From: Actinomycetes bacterium
GTDB lineage: Bacteria > Actinomycetota > Acidimicrobiia > Acidimicrobiales > Palsa-688
Length of the DNA stretch: 36,273 nucleotides
Direction: 5' to 3'
Assembly (NCBI GenBank): GCA_021838445.1
Contig: JAKCDU010000036.1
Coordinates: 1-36,273, forward strand
Shown here: in pieces, positions 1 through 7,652 of the stretch
Layout of the letters: every line of letters begins with the position of its first letter
Numbering within the stretch: position 1 is the stretch's first letter
The notes under the pieces: model-generated
Told to the model about the DNA's origin: nothing
What the model saw: the letters and a program-made list of their open reading frames with translations, nothing else
Databases searched by the model: none
Program-made: the position numbers and the translations under genes

Positions 1-390
1 TGAGGTCAGTTGCTGCTCGACCATCCCCTGCTCGAGCTCCACGGCCTTGGCCTCGCCGATCAGCACGACGGGCACGTCGGCCGAGATGACCTCGTCCCGG
101 CTCACGATCTGGAAGTCGACATGGACCACGGTGTGGCGCACCGGGTGACGCTGCAGCGCCCGGGCCAGGGCCAGGTGGCGATCCGAGCCGATGCGCAACT
201 CCAGAAGCTGATTGGCCCCGGAGGCCCCCGACAGGGCGTGACGGAGATCCCTCCCGTCGACCGATACGGAGACCGCTTCGGCCCCATGGCCGTACACGAC
301 GGCCGGGATACGCCCGGCGGTCCGGAGACGCCGCGACTCGCGCGATCCGGTCGCCCGGCCCGGCTCGGCTACCAGGGTGATCTCTGCCAT
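1..390 (-). CDS. rplY: Large-subunit ribosomal protein bL25/Ctc (3' end outside window)
   Basis: Predicted 5S rRNA-binding protein of the 50S subunit, of the longer Ctc type. The visible 130 residues begin MAEITLVAEPGRATGS and contain the typical L25 features: GRIPAVVYGHG, a central SVDGRDLRHAL segment and VDFQIVSRDEVI. The reading frame is still open at base 1, so the C-terminal domain lies outside the window. The ATG at 390 is chosen because GAGGAG sits about nine bases upstream. It lies 78 bases downstream of the prs stop and may be partly cotranscribed with it, but a TAGGAT hexamer in the gap suggests its own promoter. The glmU-prs-rplY order is common in actinobacteria. Identity is confident. 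Confidence 0.93.
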   Translation of the reverse strand, partial: MAEITLVAEPGRATGSRESRRLRTAGRIPAVVYGHGAEAVSVSVDGRDLRHALSGASGANQLLELRIGSDRHLALARALQRHPVRHTVVHVDFQIVSRDEVISADVPVVLIGEAKAVELEQGMVEQQLTS

Positions 391-428
391 CGCTTGTGCG
401 CTCCTCGTTGCTGAAAACAGACCGTGCA

Positions 429-434
429 ATCCTA
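429..434 (-). promoter_or_regulatory. Candidate -10 element of rplY
   Basis: TAGGAT on the minus strand fits the TANNNT pattern seen before many genes here. A start about seven bases downstream would give a leader of roughly 30 bases carrying the GAGGAG ribosome-binding site. I could not identify a clear -35 element. Confidence 0.4.
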
Positions 435-468
435 GCCGGTCCCGGCCCGCAGGCCGGCTCGGCTGGCG

Positions 469-1497
469 TCAGGTCTGGTTCTCGCCGCCGAATATCTGCG
501 AGACCGAACGATCGCTGAAGACGGCGTCTATGCAGTCGGCGACCACCTGGGCGATCGACACCACCTCGATCTTGTCGATCTGCTTCTCCGGAGGAAGCGG
601 GAGGGTGTCGGTCACCACGACCCGGGCGATACCCGAATTCTTGAGCCGGTCGACGGCAGGGTCGGACAGCACCGCGTGGGTGCACATGGCCCACACCTCG
701 GTGGCCCCCTTGTCCAACAGGATGTCGGCGGCGGCGCAGATGGTGCCCGCGGTGTCGATCATGTCGTCGATCAGGACGCACATGCGGCCCGAGACCTCGC
801 CCATCACGTCGAGGGCCTGCACCTGGTTGACGGCGTCTTTCGGGCGCCGCTTGTAAACGGCCGCCACATCGACGCTCGACCCGGCGTAGCGGGCCGCTTG
901 TTCGGCCACCTTGGTCCGGCCGGTGTCGGGAGCCACCATCACGAAGTCGCCGCTGGGGGCGTGCTCGCGCAGGTAGTCGGTCAGGAGCGGCACCGCCGTC
1001 AGGTGGTCCACCGGCCCGTCGAAGAAACCCTGTATCTGGCCGGAGTGCAGGTCGATCGACATGATCCGGTCGGCGCCGGCGGCGTGGAAGAAATCGGAGA
1101 CCATGCGGGCCGTTATGGGTTCCCGCTCCTTGGACTTGCGGTCCTGTCGGGAGTAACCGTAGTAGGGGCACACTGCGGTGATCCGCTTGGCCGACGCCCG
1201 CTTGGCGGCATCGATCATGATCCACTGCTCCATGAGCGAGTCGTTCACCGAGCGCCCGGGCGACCACCCGTGGGACTGCATCACGAACACATCGGCGCCA
1301 CGCACCGACTCCTCGAAGCGCGGCCTCATCTCACCGTTGGCGAAGTCCACCAGCTTGGGATCGGCCAGCTCGACGCCGAGATGGGCGGCCACGTCCCGGG
1401 CCAAGGCGGGATGGGTCCTCCCGGTCATGACGTGGAGCTTCCGCTTCGGGGTCAGCTCGATGGAGGCGCTGCGCCCGCCTTCTTCCTCAGTGCTCAA
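469..1497 (-). CDS. prs: Ribose-phosphate pyrophosphokinase (PRPP synthetase)
   Basis: Makes 5-phosphoribosyl-1-pyrophosphate from ribose 5-phosphate and ATP, feeding purine, pyrimidine, histidine, tryptophan and NAD synthesis. Family motifs are clear: YYGYSRQDRK (ATP/flexible region), the SIDLHSGQIQGFFDGPVDHL segment with the metal-binding DLH, a VAPDTGRTKVAEQ stretch, and the PRPP loop VLIDDMIDTAGTI. At 342 codons it is slightly longer than the usual 315-330 because of about 20 extra N-terminal residues. The listed start is TTG at 1497. This start is uncertain, because the first in-frame ATG is about 23 codons later, at the position where family members begin. An 11-codon ORF ends over the TTG. 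It follows glmU by about 46 bases. Confidence 0.95.
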   Translation of the reverse strand: MSTEEEGGRSASIELTPKRKLHVMTGRTHPALARDVAAHLGVELADPKLVDFANGEMRPRFEESVRGADVFVMQSHGWSPGRSVNDSLMEQWIMIDAAKRASAKRITAVCPYYGYSRQDRKSKEREPITARMVSDFFHAAGADRIMSIDLHSGQIQGFFDGPVDHLTAVPLLTDYLREHAPSGDFVMVAPDTGRTKVAEQAARYAGSSVDVAAVYKRRPKDAVNQVQALDVMGEVSGRMCVLIDDMIDTAGTICAAADILLDKGATEVWAMCTHAVLSDPAVDRLKNSGIARVVVTDTLPLPPEKQIDKIEVVSIAQVVADCIDAVFSDRSVSQIFGGENQT

Positions 1498-1529
1498 AAT
1501 GGCCCCCGGTTCCCGGTCGTCGTCCTCAT
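1494..1529 (-). CDS. Possible leader peptide overlapping the prs start
   Basis: An 11-residue ORF (MRTTTGNRGPF) lies between glmU and prs. Its TGA stop (1494-1496) overlaps the TTG proposed as the prs start (1495-1497), giving a TTGA junction typical of termination-reinitiation. A TAGAGT hexamer lies 16 bases before its ATG. No function is evident beyond possible translational coupling. It could be chance in GC-rich sequence. Confidence 0.3.
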   Translation of the reverse strand: MRTTTGNRGPF

Positions 1530-1543
1530 GGCCCCAGTTGCCT

Positions 1544-2650
1544 TCACTCTACCGGCCCCGCACCCCCGCCGAGTCCGGGCCCGGCGACCTCCCCCTCGGC
1601 CACGCTGGCGCCCGGCGCCAGATGGGCCCACGGCCCCACCCGGGCGTCGGCGCCCACCACGGCGTTGGTGCCCACCGTGGCCGTGACCACGGCGCGGGCA
1701 CCCACCCGGCAGTCGGCGAGCTGGGTGTAGGGGCCGAGCTCGGCTCCGGTCTCCACGACGGTGCGCCCCTGGAGCTGGGTCCCCGGGTACAGGACCACGT
1801 CGGGCGCCAGCTCCACGGTGGAGTCGACGTAGGTCGCCTCGGGATCGACCATGGTCACCCCGCGGCGCATCCAGCGCTCGTTGATGCGGGCCCGCAGCTC
1901 GGCTTCGGCCACCGAGAGCTGGTGGCGGTCGTTGACCCCGGCGGCCTCCATGGGGTCGTCCACGACCATCGAGACCACGGGGTAGCCGGCGTCGTGCAGC
2001 ACCTTCACGACGTCGGTCAGGTAGTACTCCCCCTGCGAGTTGTCCGGGGTGAGGCGGCGCAGCGAAGGCGCCAGCACCGACCGACGGAACACGTATATCG
2101 ACGTGTTGATCTCGTCGATCTGGAGCTCTTCTTCGGTGGCGTCGGCGTGCTCCACGATGCGCCACACCCGACCGTTGCGGTCGCGCGTCACCCGGCCGTA
2201 GCCGGTGGGCTCGGCCACCCGGGCGGTGAGGACCGTCGCCGCCGCTTCGGCCCGGCGGTGGGTCCGGACCAGCGCCGCCAGCGTCGGCGGCCGAAGCAGG
2301 GGCGTGTCGCCGGGCAGCACGATGATGTCGTCGTCTTCGGTGTCGTCCTCGGGGAACGCGGTCAGCGCCACCGACACGGCGTCTCCCGTGCCGCGCTGGA
2401 CCCGCTGCTCCACGAAATCGATGTGCAGGCCGGGAGGTGGTTGCTCACCGATGACCTTGGTGACCCTCGACGCACCGTGGCCGACGACGAGCACGGCCCG
2501 CTCCAGGTCGAGCTCGGCGAGGGCGTGGAGCACGTGCAGGACCATGGGCCGGCCGCAGAGGCGGTGCAGGGGCTTGGGTCTCTCCGAGTGCATCCTCGTG
2601 CCCTCCCCCGCAGCGAGCACTACGGCCGACAGCTTGTTCGCGGCGGGCAT
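1544..2650 (-). CDS. glmU: GlmU-type UDP-GlcNAc pyrophosphorylase, C-terminally truncated
   Basis: The N-terminal GT-A domain is complete: LAAGEGTRMHSERPKPLH (nucleotide loop), LPGDTPLLRP and EINTSIYVFRRSVL. It should couple UTP and GlcNAc-1-phosphate to UDP-GlcNAc for peptidoglycan. The left-handed beta-helix starts normally (DSTVELAPDVVLYPGTQLQG, VGPWAHLAPG) but stops after about 368 residues, against 450-490 in bifunctional GlmU. The missing part holds the acetyl-CoA site and the catalytic His of the GlcN-1-P acetyltransferase. No continuation is visible in the other frames, and prs starts about 46 bases later, so this looks like a real shortening. The last residues are Gly-rich and unrelated to the family. 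The ATG at 2650 follows TAGACA by six bases. Confidence 0.9.
   Translation of the reverse strand: MPAANKLSAVVLAAGEGTRMHSERPKPLHRLCGRPMVLHVLHALAELDLERAVLVVGHGASRVTKVIGEQPPPGLHIDFVEQRVQRGTGDAVSVALTAFPEDDTEDDDIIVLPGDTPLLRPPTLAALVRTHRRAEAAATVLTARVAEPTGYGRVTRDRNGRVWRIVEHADATEEELQIDEINTSIYVFRRSVLAPSLRRLTPDNSQGEYYLTDVVKVLHDAGYPVVSMVVDDPMEAAGVNDRHQLSVAEAELRARINERWMRRGVTMVDPEATYVDSTVELAPDVVLYPGTQLQGRTVVETGAELGPYTQLADCRVGARAVVTATVGTNAVVGADARVGPWAHLAPGASVAEGEVAGPGLGGGAGPVE
1546..1551 (-). promoter_or_regulatory. Candidate -10 element upstream of prs
   Basis: TAGAGT on the minus strand fits TANNNT and overlaps the end of glmU (its TGA lies at 1544-1546). It would start a transcript just before the small leader ORF. 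There is no clear -35. Confidence 0.3.
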
Positions 2651-2710
2651 GCCAACTGTCTAGCAACGACGGCGCCGGCAGCCAAACAGGCCCCCACCCC
2701 CGGGAGGTTC

Positions 2711-2716
2711 TATTTT
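2711..2716 (+). promoter_or_regulatory. Candidate -10 of tRNA-Gln
   Basis: TATTTT lies 14 bases before the tRNA in an unusually AT-rich patch for this window. It fits TANNNT and would give a short 5' leader on the precursor. The -35 is not clear. Confidence 0.35.
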
Positions 2717-2730
2717 GTAGGGAAACCCGG

Positions 2731-2805
2731 TGGCGGGTAGTTCAATGGCAGAACGACGGCCTTTGGAGCCGTATGTTGGAGGTTCGAGTCCTCCCCCGCC
2801 AGCCA
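2731..2805 (+). tRNA. tRNA-Gln (anticodon UUG), CCA encoded
   Basis: A full cloverleaf can be folded by eye. The acceptor stem pairs TGGCGGG with CCCGCCA, followed by discriminator G and encoded CCA. The D arm is GTTC/GAAC. The anticodon stem ACGGC/GCCGT carries loop CTTTGGA with anticodon TTG at 2763-2765. The T arm is GGAGG-TTCGAGT-CCTCC. It is divergent from glmU and sits immediately before the helicase gene. Any reading of the helicase that starts inside these bases is artefactual. Confidence 0.97.
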
Positions 2806-2840
2806 GCGTGAGAGTCACAGCCCTCGGCCATCATGGTCGG

Positions 2841-5741
2841 GTGCCCGACCCTCTCCTCCTCGGCCGCAACGTGGTCGTCGGACCCGGCGAGCGTCCACCT
2901 GCGCCGTGGTCGGACTGCGACCGCCGGGTGGTCGAGCGGATCGACCCCGACGTGGCCGCCGCGCTGCACGCCGAGTGGCGCGACCGGATCCCCCGGGTGA
3001 TCGAGCTGCACCCGGGAGCCGGGCTCGACGACCCCTCGCGGCCGCCCGCCGATCCCGTCGAGGCCACCCAGCCCTGGGAGTGGCCGGTCGACCTCGACCT
3101 GCCCGGCGAGCGCCTCCACCACGCAGTGTGGGCCAACTCCGAGGACGGGCGCCGCGGTGGCCGCACGTGGCGTTGGGCCGGCGAGGCGCGCCGGGCCGGT
3201 GCCGGCCCCGGCCGCGACGGCGCCGATGTCACCCTCCCCGACGGTCGTCTGGCGCTCTGTGACGGCGGACCTCTCGCCGCCGACCTGGAGGGCCGGGCCG
3301 CCACCGCGGTGCTGCACCGGGTCTCGGTCGAGCACGGCTTTCTCGATCCCCTCGCCGGTACCGCGCCCACCCCCTCCGGCCGGCTCGCCGCCGATCAGTC
3401 GGCAGCCGTTGGCGAGCCCCGGGCCGGGGCCCGGGTCCTGGCGCCGGCCGGTTCGGGCAAGACCCGGGTCCTGACCGAACGCGCCCGGGCCCTGGTCAGC
3501 TCCTGGGGCCTGCCGCCCGCCGCCCTCGCCCTCATCGCCTACAACGTGCGGGCCGCCGACGAGATGCGCCAACGGTTGACCGGGGTCCCCGGCCTGCGCA
3601 TCCGCACCCTCAACGCGCTCGGCCTGCGGCTCAGCGGCCGGTCGACCACCCTCGACGAGCCGGAGGTCCGGCGGGTGCTCGCCCGGCTGGTCAACTTCCC
3701 CCGCCGAGCCGAGGCCGATCCGGCCGCACCTTGGATCGAGGCGCTGAGCCGGATCCGCCTGTCGCTGTCGGACCCCGCCGAGGTGGAGAGCTACATCGGG
3801 GACGTGTCGGACCTCGACCGGGTGGCCCGGGCCTTCCGTTCGGAGCTGGCCCAGCGCGACGCCGTGGACTTCGACGAGCAGGTGGTAGCGGCCATCGACC
3901 GGCTCCTCCACGACGTGGACTTCCGCCTCCGCAGCCAGCGCTTCGCCCGCGTCCTGCTCGTCGACGAGTTCCAGGACCTCACCCCGGCCCACCTGCTGCT
4001 CATACGCCTCCTGAGCGGACCGGCCGGCGCGGTCTTCGCGGTGGGCGACGACGACCAGACGATCTACGGGTACGCCGGCGCCACACCCCGGTGGCTGGTG
4101 GACTACCAGCGCTGGTTCCCCGGCTCGGCCTCCCACACCCTGGAGGTGAACTACCGCTGCCCGCCCGCAGTGGTCGAAGCGGCCGCCAATTTGCTCACCC
4201 GCAACGCTGTCAGGGTGCCCAAAGAGGTGCGGCCCGCCAGGCCGTCGGGGGGCGAGCTGACGGTGCTGCCGGCCGGCCCCGGACCAGCCGCGGTCACCAC
4301 CGGGCGAGTCGGCGGGTTGATCGATGCGGGCGTCGACCCGGCCGATATCGCCGTGCTGGCCCGGGTCAACGCGTCGCTGGTGCCCGTCCAGGTCCTGCTC
4401 GGGCACCGCTCGATCCCGGTCAACAGCAGCGGGGACCGGCGCTTCTCACAGCGCAGCGGGGTGCGCGGCGCCCTGGCCTGGCTGGAGGTGGCCGCCGCTC
4501 CGCCCGGACAGCTTCCCGGGGCGGCGCTGCGCGAGGCCGCCCGCCGCCCCAAGCGGGGCATGAGCAACTCGCTCCTCGACCTGCTGGGCCGACCCCGCAG
4601 CGCCGAGTCGCTGGCCTCCCTGCCGGCGTGGTTGACCGATAAGGGAAGCGTCCGCGACGCCGAACGGGTGGAGCGCTTCGTCCGTGACGTGACCCTCGTC
4701 CGCCGGGCCGCCGGTCGAGGGACCGCGGCCATCCTCGAGGTCGTCCGTCACCAGGTCGGAGGCGAAGGCCTGGACGCCAGCGCCTCGGCCCTCGACGGGT
4801 GGAGCCACGGCGCCATCGCCGCCCACGGCGATGACCTCGACGCCCTCTCCGAGCTCGCGGCGCTCGAGCCCGACCCGGGCCGCTTCCCGCTCTGGCTGGC
4901 CGATCAGCTGAGCGTCGCGTCCGACGACAGGGGCGTCACCGTCGCTTCGATCCACGCCGTCAAAGGGCGCGAGTGGCCCCACGTCGTCATCCACCACGCC
5001 ACCGCCGGGCTGATCCCGCACCGCCTGGCCGGCGACGTGGAGGAGGAGCGGCGGATATTCCACGTGGGACTCACCCGCGCCATCGAATCGGCCACCGTGG
5101 TACCGGGGCCCGAGCCGTCCCCTTTCCTCGCCGAGCTGCTCACGCCGGGTCGCCCGACCCCCACCGCCCCCCCCACCGCCGGGGACCCGGGCCGGGGGCG
5201 CCAGCCCGGCGAGGCGCCGCTCGCCCGGTCCGGCGGCGAAGGGCCAGCCACCCACCGGCGATCCGGGACGCGCCCGGGCCCAGCGGGCGGTGGCAGCCCG
5301 GCCGAGTTGCTGCCGGGACGTCCTGGGACGGTGTTCGACCTGGGGGGCCATCCCCACGAGGTGGTCTCCACCGGCCCCCGGGGGGTGGTGTGCCTGGTGG
5401 GGGGTGGCCCGGCCCGGACCAGCGTCGAGTTCGGGACGGTCGTGGTCCACGACGCGAAGAGCGTGGTCCTGGCCCACCCGGGAGCCGAGGCCGCCTTCGC
5501 CGCTCTGCGCGAGTGGCGGGCGACCCGGGCGCGCGCCATGCAGGTGCCGGCCTACGTGGTGTTCGACGACGCCACGCTGCGGGCGGTGGCGGTGAGCCTC
5601 CCGACGACCGAGGCGGCACTGCTCGCCGTACGCGGCATCGGACCGGCCAAGCTGGAGGCCTACGGTTCGGACCTGCTGGCGCTGGCCGAGGAGCTCCGCT
5701 CATCTACGGATGGGGTTGGCGGCCCACACCCACCGTCCTGA
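2841..5741 (+). CDS. UvrD/PcrA-like superfamily I helicase with C-terminal HRDC domain
   Basis: An ATP-dependent 3'-5' DNA helicase of the UvrD family, expected to act in DNA repair or recombination. It has a Walker A loop APAGSGKTR near residue 202, motif II VDEFQDL near 374, GDDDQTIYGYAGA, NYRCP, IHAVKGREW near 705 and HVGLTRA near 740. A low-complexity Pro/Gly linker follows. An HRDC domain then covers roughly residues 870-957 (REWRATRARAMQVPAYVVF, then TEAALLAVRGIGPAKLEAYG). The domain order matches actinobacterial UvrD2, but about 190 N-terminal residues precede Walker A and match nothing I recognise. GTG at 2841 is chosen as the first sensible start. GTG at 2808 is possible, and the frame is open back into the tRNA. 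It is followed after 23 bases by the F420 gene. Confidence 0.88.
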   Translation: MPDPLLLGRNVVVGPGERPPAPWSDCDRRVVERIDPDVAAALHAEWRDRIPRVIELHPGAGLDDPSRPPADPVEATQPWEWPVDLDLPGERLHHAVWANSEDGRRGGRTWRWAGEARRAGAGPGRDGADVTLPDGRLALCDGGPLAADLEGRAATAVLHRVSVEHGFLDPLAGTAPTPSGRLAADQSAAVGEPRAGARVLAPAGSGKTRVLTERARALVSSWGLPPAALALIAYNVRAADEMRQRLTGVPGLRIRTLNALGLRLSGRSTTLDEPEVRRVLARLVNFPRRAEADPAAPWIEALSRIRLSLSDPAEVESYIGDVSDLDRVARAFRSELAQRDAVDFDEQVVAAIDRLLHDVDFRLRSQRFARVLLVDEFQDLTPAHLLLIRLLSGPAGAVFAVGDDDQTIYGYAGATPRWLVDYQRWFPGSASHTLEVNYRCPPAVVEAAANLLTRNAVRVPKEVRPARPSGGELTVLPAGPGPAAVTTGRVGGLIDAGVDPADIAVLARVNASLVPVQVLLGHRSIPVNSSGDRRFSQRSGVRGALAWLEVAAAPPGQLPGAALREAARRPKRGMSNSLLDLLGRPRSAESLASLPAWLTDKGSVRDAERVERFVRDVTLVRRAAGRGTAAILEVVRHQVGGEGLDASASALDGWSHGAIAAHGDDLDALSELAALEPDPGRFPLWLADQLSVASDDRGVTVASIHAVKGREWPHVVIHHATAGLIPHRLAGDVEEERRIFHVGLTRAIESATVVPGPEPSPFLAELLTPGRPTPTAPPTAGDPGRGRQPGEAPLARSGGEGPATHRRSGTRPGPAGGGSPAELLPGRPGTVFDLGGHPHEVVSTGPRGVVCLVGGGPARTSVEFGTVVVHDAKSVVLAHPGAEAAFAALREWRATRARAMQVPAYVVFDDATLRAVAVSLPTTEAALLAVRGIGPAKLEAYGSDLLALAEELRSSTDGVGGPHPPS

Positions 5742-5750
5742 CCACCCGGC

Positions 5751-5756
5751 TAGCCT
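5751..5756 (+). promoter_or_regulatory. -10 element, probable leaderless promoter of the F420 gene
   Basis: TAGCCT ends eight bases before the GTG at 5765. No Shine-Dalgarno sequence lies between them. The same hexamer and spacing precede the bL37 and murA genes, so transcription probably starts at or next to the start codon. Confidence 0.55.
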
Positions 5757-5764
5757 CCACCCCC

Positions 5765-6937
5765 GTGACCGCCACCGATACCGCACCCGCCGCCAAGGAG
5801 CGCTGGCGGGCCCAATGGGCCGAGCTGTTCAGCGAGGTCGTGACCACCGGCCTCTGCACCGGATGCGCCGGCTGCGTGGTGTCGTGCCCGCACGACGTTC
5901 TGGGCTACGACGACCAGAAGGGCGTGTACCGGCCCTTCCACCTCGAAGACGAGCTCGGCCCGGGGGACTGCGGCCACGGGCAGCGGGGCTGCACCAGCTG
6001 CACCCGGGCCTGCCCGCGTTTCCGCAACTGGGAGACCGAGGCGGACAGCCACCTGTTCGGTCGTTCCCGCCAGCCTGACGAGCTGGCCGGGGTGTCCAAG
6101 GACATCTTCTTGGCCCGCGCCACCGATCCGACCGTGCACGAAACCGGTCAGGACGGCGGCCTCGTGTCGGCCATCCTGCTGTGGTGCCTGGAGAACGACC
6201 GGATAGACGCCGCTCTCGTGTCGGCGCTCGAAGGTGACGGAAGCACCTGGAGAGCGGTCCCGGCCCTCGCTCGCACCCGCGAGGAGATCCTCGCAACCGC
6301 CGGGTCGCGCTACACCTACTCGGCCAACACCCTCGCCTATGCCCGAGCCATCGAGGCCGGCAACGAAAGGCTGGCCCTGGTAGGAATGGGCTGTCAGGCG
6401 TCGGTCCCGGGCATCATGCGGGCCCGCAAAGCCGGCAAACCCGGTCGCCGGCTGGGCCTGTCCATCGGCCTGCTGTGCTCGAAGACCTTCGACGATGCCA
6501 TCTTCGACGAGCTGCTGGAGGCCAAGTACGGCCTGGCCCGCAAGGACATCAAGAAGATGAACATCAAGGGCGTCCTGCAGATCTGGATGCGCGACGGCTC
6601 CTACCACGAGGTCCCGCTCAAGGAGAGCCACGCCTGGACCCGCGAAGGGTGCAAGATGTGCCCCGACTTCGCCGCTGAGCACGCCGACATCTCCACCGGC
6701 GGTATCGGGGCGTTCAACGACTGGACGCTCACCCTGGTCCGCACCGACACCGGCCGGGAGATCATCGACGGGATGATCCGCGACGGCGTCATCGAGACCC
6801 GCCCCGGCGACGACGACCCGGGCGCCATCGCCCTGCTGCGCAAGCTGTCGATCGTGTCGCGGCGGCGCTGGCCCGATCAGGCGGTGCCCGCCCCCAAGCT
6901 GGGGGTGCCGCCCCCCAAACCGAAAGTCGCCGGCTGA
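5765..6937 (+). CDS. Coenzyme F420 hydrogenase/dehydrogenase beta-subunit-like iron-sulfur flavoprotein (FrhB family)
   Basis: A 390-residue FrhB-family protein. Members use FAD and iron-sulfur centres to move electrons between reduced F420 and ferredoxin-like or other acceptors. Cys31, 34, 37 and 41 form a CxxCxxCxxxC 4Fe-4S motif (CTGCAGCVVSCPHDV). A second cluster motif is CTSCTRACPRF. The core has DGGLVSAILLWCLEN, AGSRYTYSAN and GMGCQASVPGIMRA. The C-terminal part carries the family's CKMCPDFAAEHADISTGGIG. The last 20 residues are Pro/Lys-rich. The GTG at 5765 is set by the TAGCCT element eight bases upstream and by the expected N-terminus. The partner and substrate cannot be told from sequence. 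It is convergent with the gene at 6966, leaving only 28 bases between them. Confidence 0.88.
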   Translation: MTATDTAPAAKERWRAQWAELFSEVVTTGLCTGCAGCVVSCPHDVLGYDDQKGVYRPFHLEDELGPGDCGHGQRGCTSCTRACPRFRNWETEADSHLFGRSRQPDELAGVSKDIFLARATDPTVHETGQDGGLVSAILLWCLENDRIDAALVSALEGDGSTWRAVPALARTREEILATAGSRYTYSANTLAYARAIEAGNERLALVGMGCQASVPGIMRARKAGKPGRRLGLSIGLLCSKTFDDAIFDELLEAKYGLARKDIKKMNIKGVLQIWMRDGSYHEVPLKESHAWTREGCKMCPDFAAEHADISTGGIGAFNDWTLTLVRTDTGREIIDGMIRDGVIETRPGDDDPGAIALLRKLSIVSRRRWPDQAVPAPKLGVPPPKPKVAG

Positions 6938-6965
6938 ACCGGCCCCTCGGGGAGATCCCGGACCG

Positions 6966-7652
6966 CTAGCGCAGTTCGACGGCCGCCGGGTCCAACCCGG
7001 CGGCACGCATGCGCTCCTGCACGGCCAGGGTCTGCGGTGGCGGGGTTCCCCGCTTCATCCCCTGCCATATCTCCCCGTCCTCGGCCCAGACATGGCAGGT
7101 GTCCTTCATGAACCCGACCGCCCGCGTCGATCCCCGGGTGGGGGCGTCGGCAGTTCCGGCCGACGCCCGGCGCATGGAGAACACCGACTGCAGGGCGACG
7201 GGGGCCATGGCCTGCAGGAGGGCGGTGGTGTGGCTGCACCCCCTCGGGCCACCGAAGCGCCGTCGCACTTCGTGGGTGAAACCGCGGGCGATCGACAGGC
7301 CGACCAGCTCCTGGTAGTGGCCGGCGATGGTCGGGCAGATCAATTGGGGGAAGGTCTCGAAGACCACCTCCGCGGCGGTGATGGTGAGCTCGGGGAACGA
7401 CACCGTCAGGTCGAGGATCATGTGGTGGATGGGCATGGGCCGCCCGTCGTCGGTTCCCCCGGCCGCCCTTATGCGCGCCGCCACCGAGGCTCCGGGGCGT
7501 ATGTCCATCACGGCGCCGCGCAGCAGCATGGCCTGATCCGACAGGCGGTAGGCCCGCACCGAATAGTCCCGGGCGTGGAGCGGCTCGAGGTCGGGCTCGG
7601 GAGGGAGTAGGTCCGGATGGTCCTCGCACCAGGGGGTTCCCGGGCCTGTCAC
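6966..7652 (-). CDS. DUF2889-like protein of unknown function
   Basis: A 228-residue protein that I recognise as similar to the DUF2889 family. It has an N-terminal LHARDYSVRAYRLSD stretch and the centre IHHMILDLTVSFPELTITAAE. Then come PTIAGHYQELVGLSIARGFTHEVRR and GGPRGCSHTTALLQAMAPVALQS. The GCSH segment with its conserved Cys and His suggests a catalytic or metal site, but the biochemical role is not known to me. The C-terminal part (IWQGMKRGTPPPQTLAVQER) is also typical. The GTG start at 7652 overlaps the stop of the upstream split-barrel gene (GTGA), so translation is probably coupled. DUF2889 proteins often lie near ring-cleavage or coenzyme-A genes, but no such genes are next to this one. 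Confidence 0.75.
   Translation of the reverse strand: MTGPGTPWCEDHPDLLPPEPDLEPLHARDYSVRAYRLSDQAMLLRGAVMDIRPGASVAARIRAAGGTDDGRPMPIHHMILDLTVSFPELTITAAEVVFETFPQLICPTIAGHYQELVGLSIARGFTHEVRRRFGGPRGCSHTTALLQAMAPVALQSVFSMRRASAGTADAPTRGSTRAVGFMKDTCHVWAEDGEIWQGMKRGTPPPQTLAVQERMRAAGLDPAAVELR

Noticed and set aside
1178-2740. 520-codon open frame on the plus strand opposite glmU and prs
   Set aside because: His/Gly/Arg-rich composition with no motif; it is the antisense shadow of two well-supported genes in GC-rich DNA.
2730-2840. N-terminal extension of the helicase starting inside the tRNA
   Set aside because: The first codons would be read from the tRNA-Gln gene itself; GTG at 2841 or 2808 is needed instead.
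2742-4406. 554-codon open frame on the minus strand opposite the helicase
   Set aside because: Low-complexity Gly/Arg/Pro sequence with no family features; the plus-strand helicase motifs are unmistakable.
6943-6952. CCCC-TC-GGGG as a terminator between the F420 gene and the DUF2889-like gene
   Set aside because: Only four pairs with a two-base loop; too small to form a hairpin.
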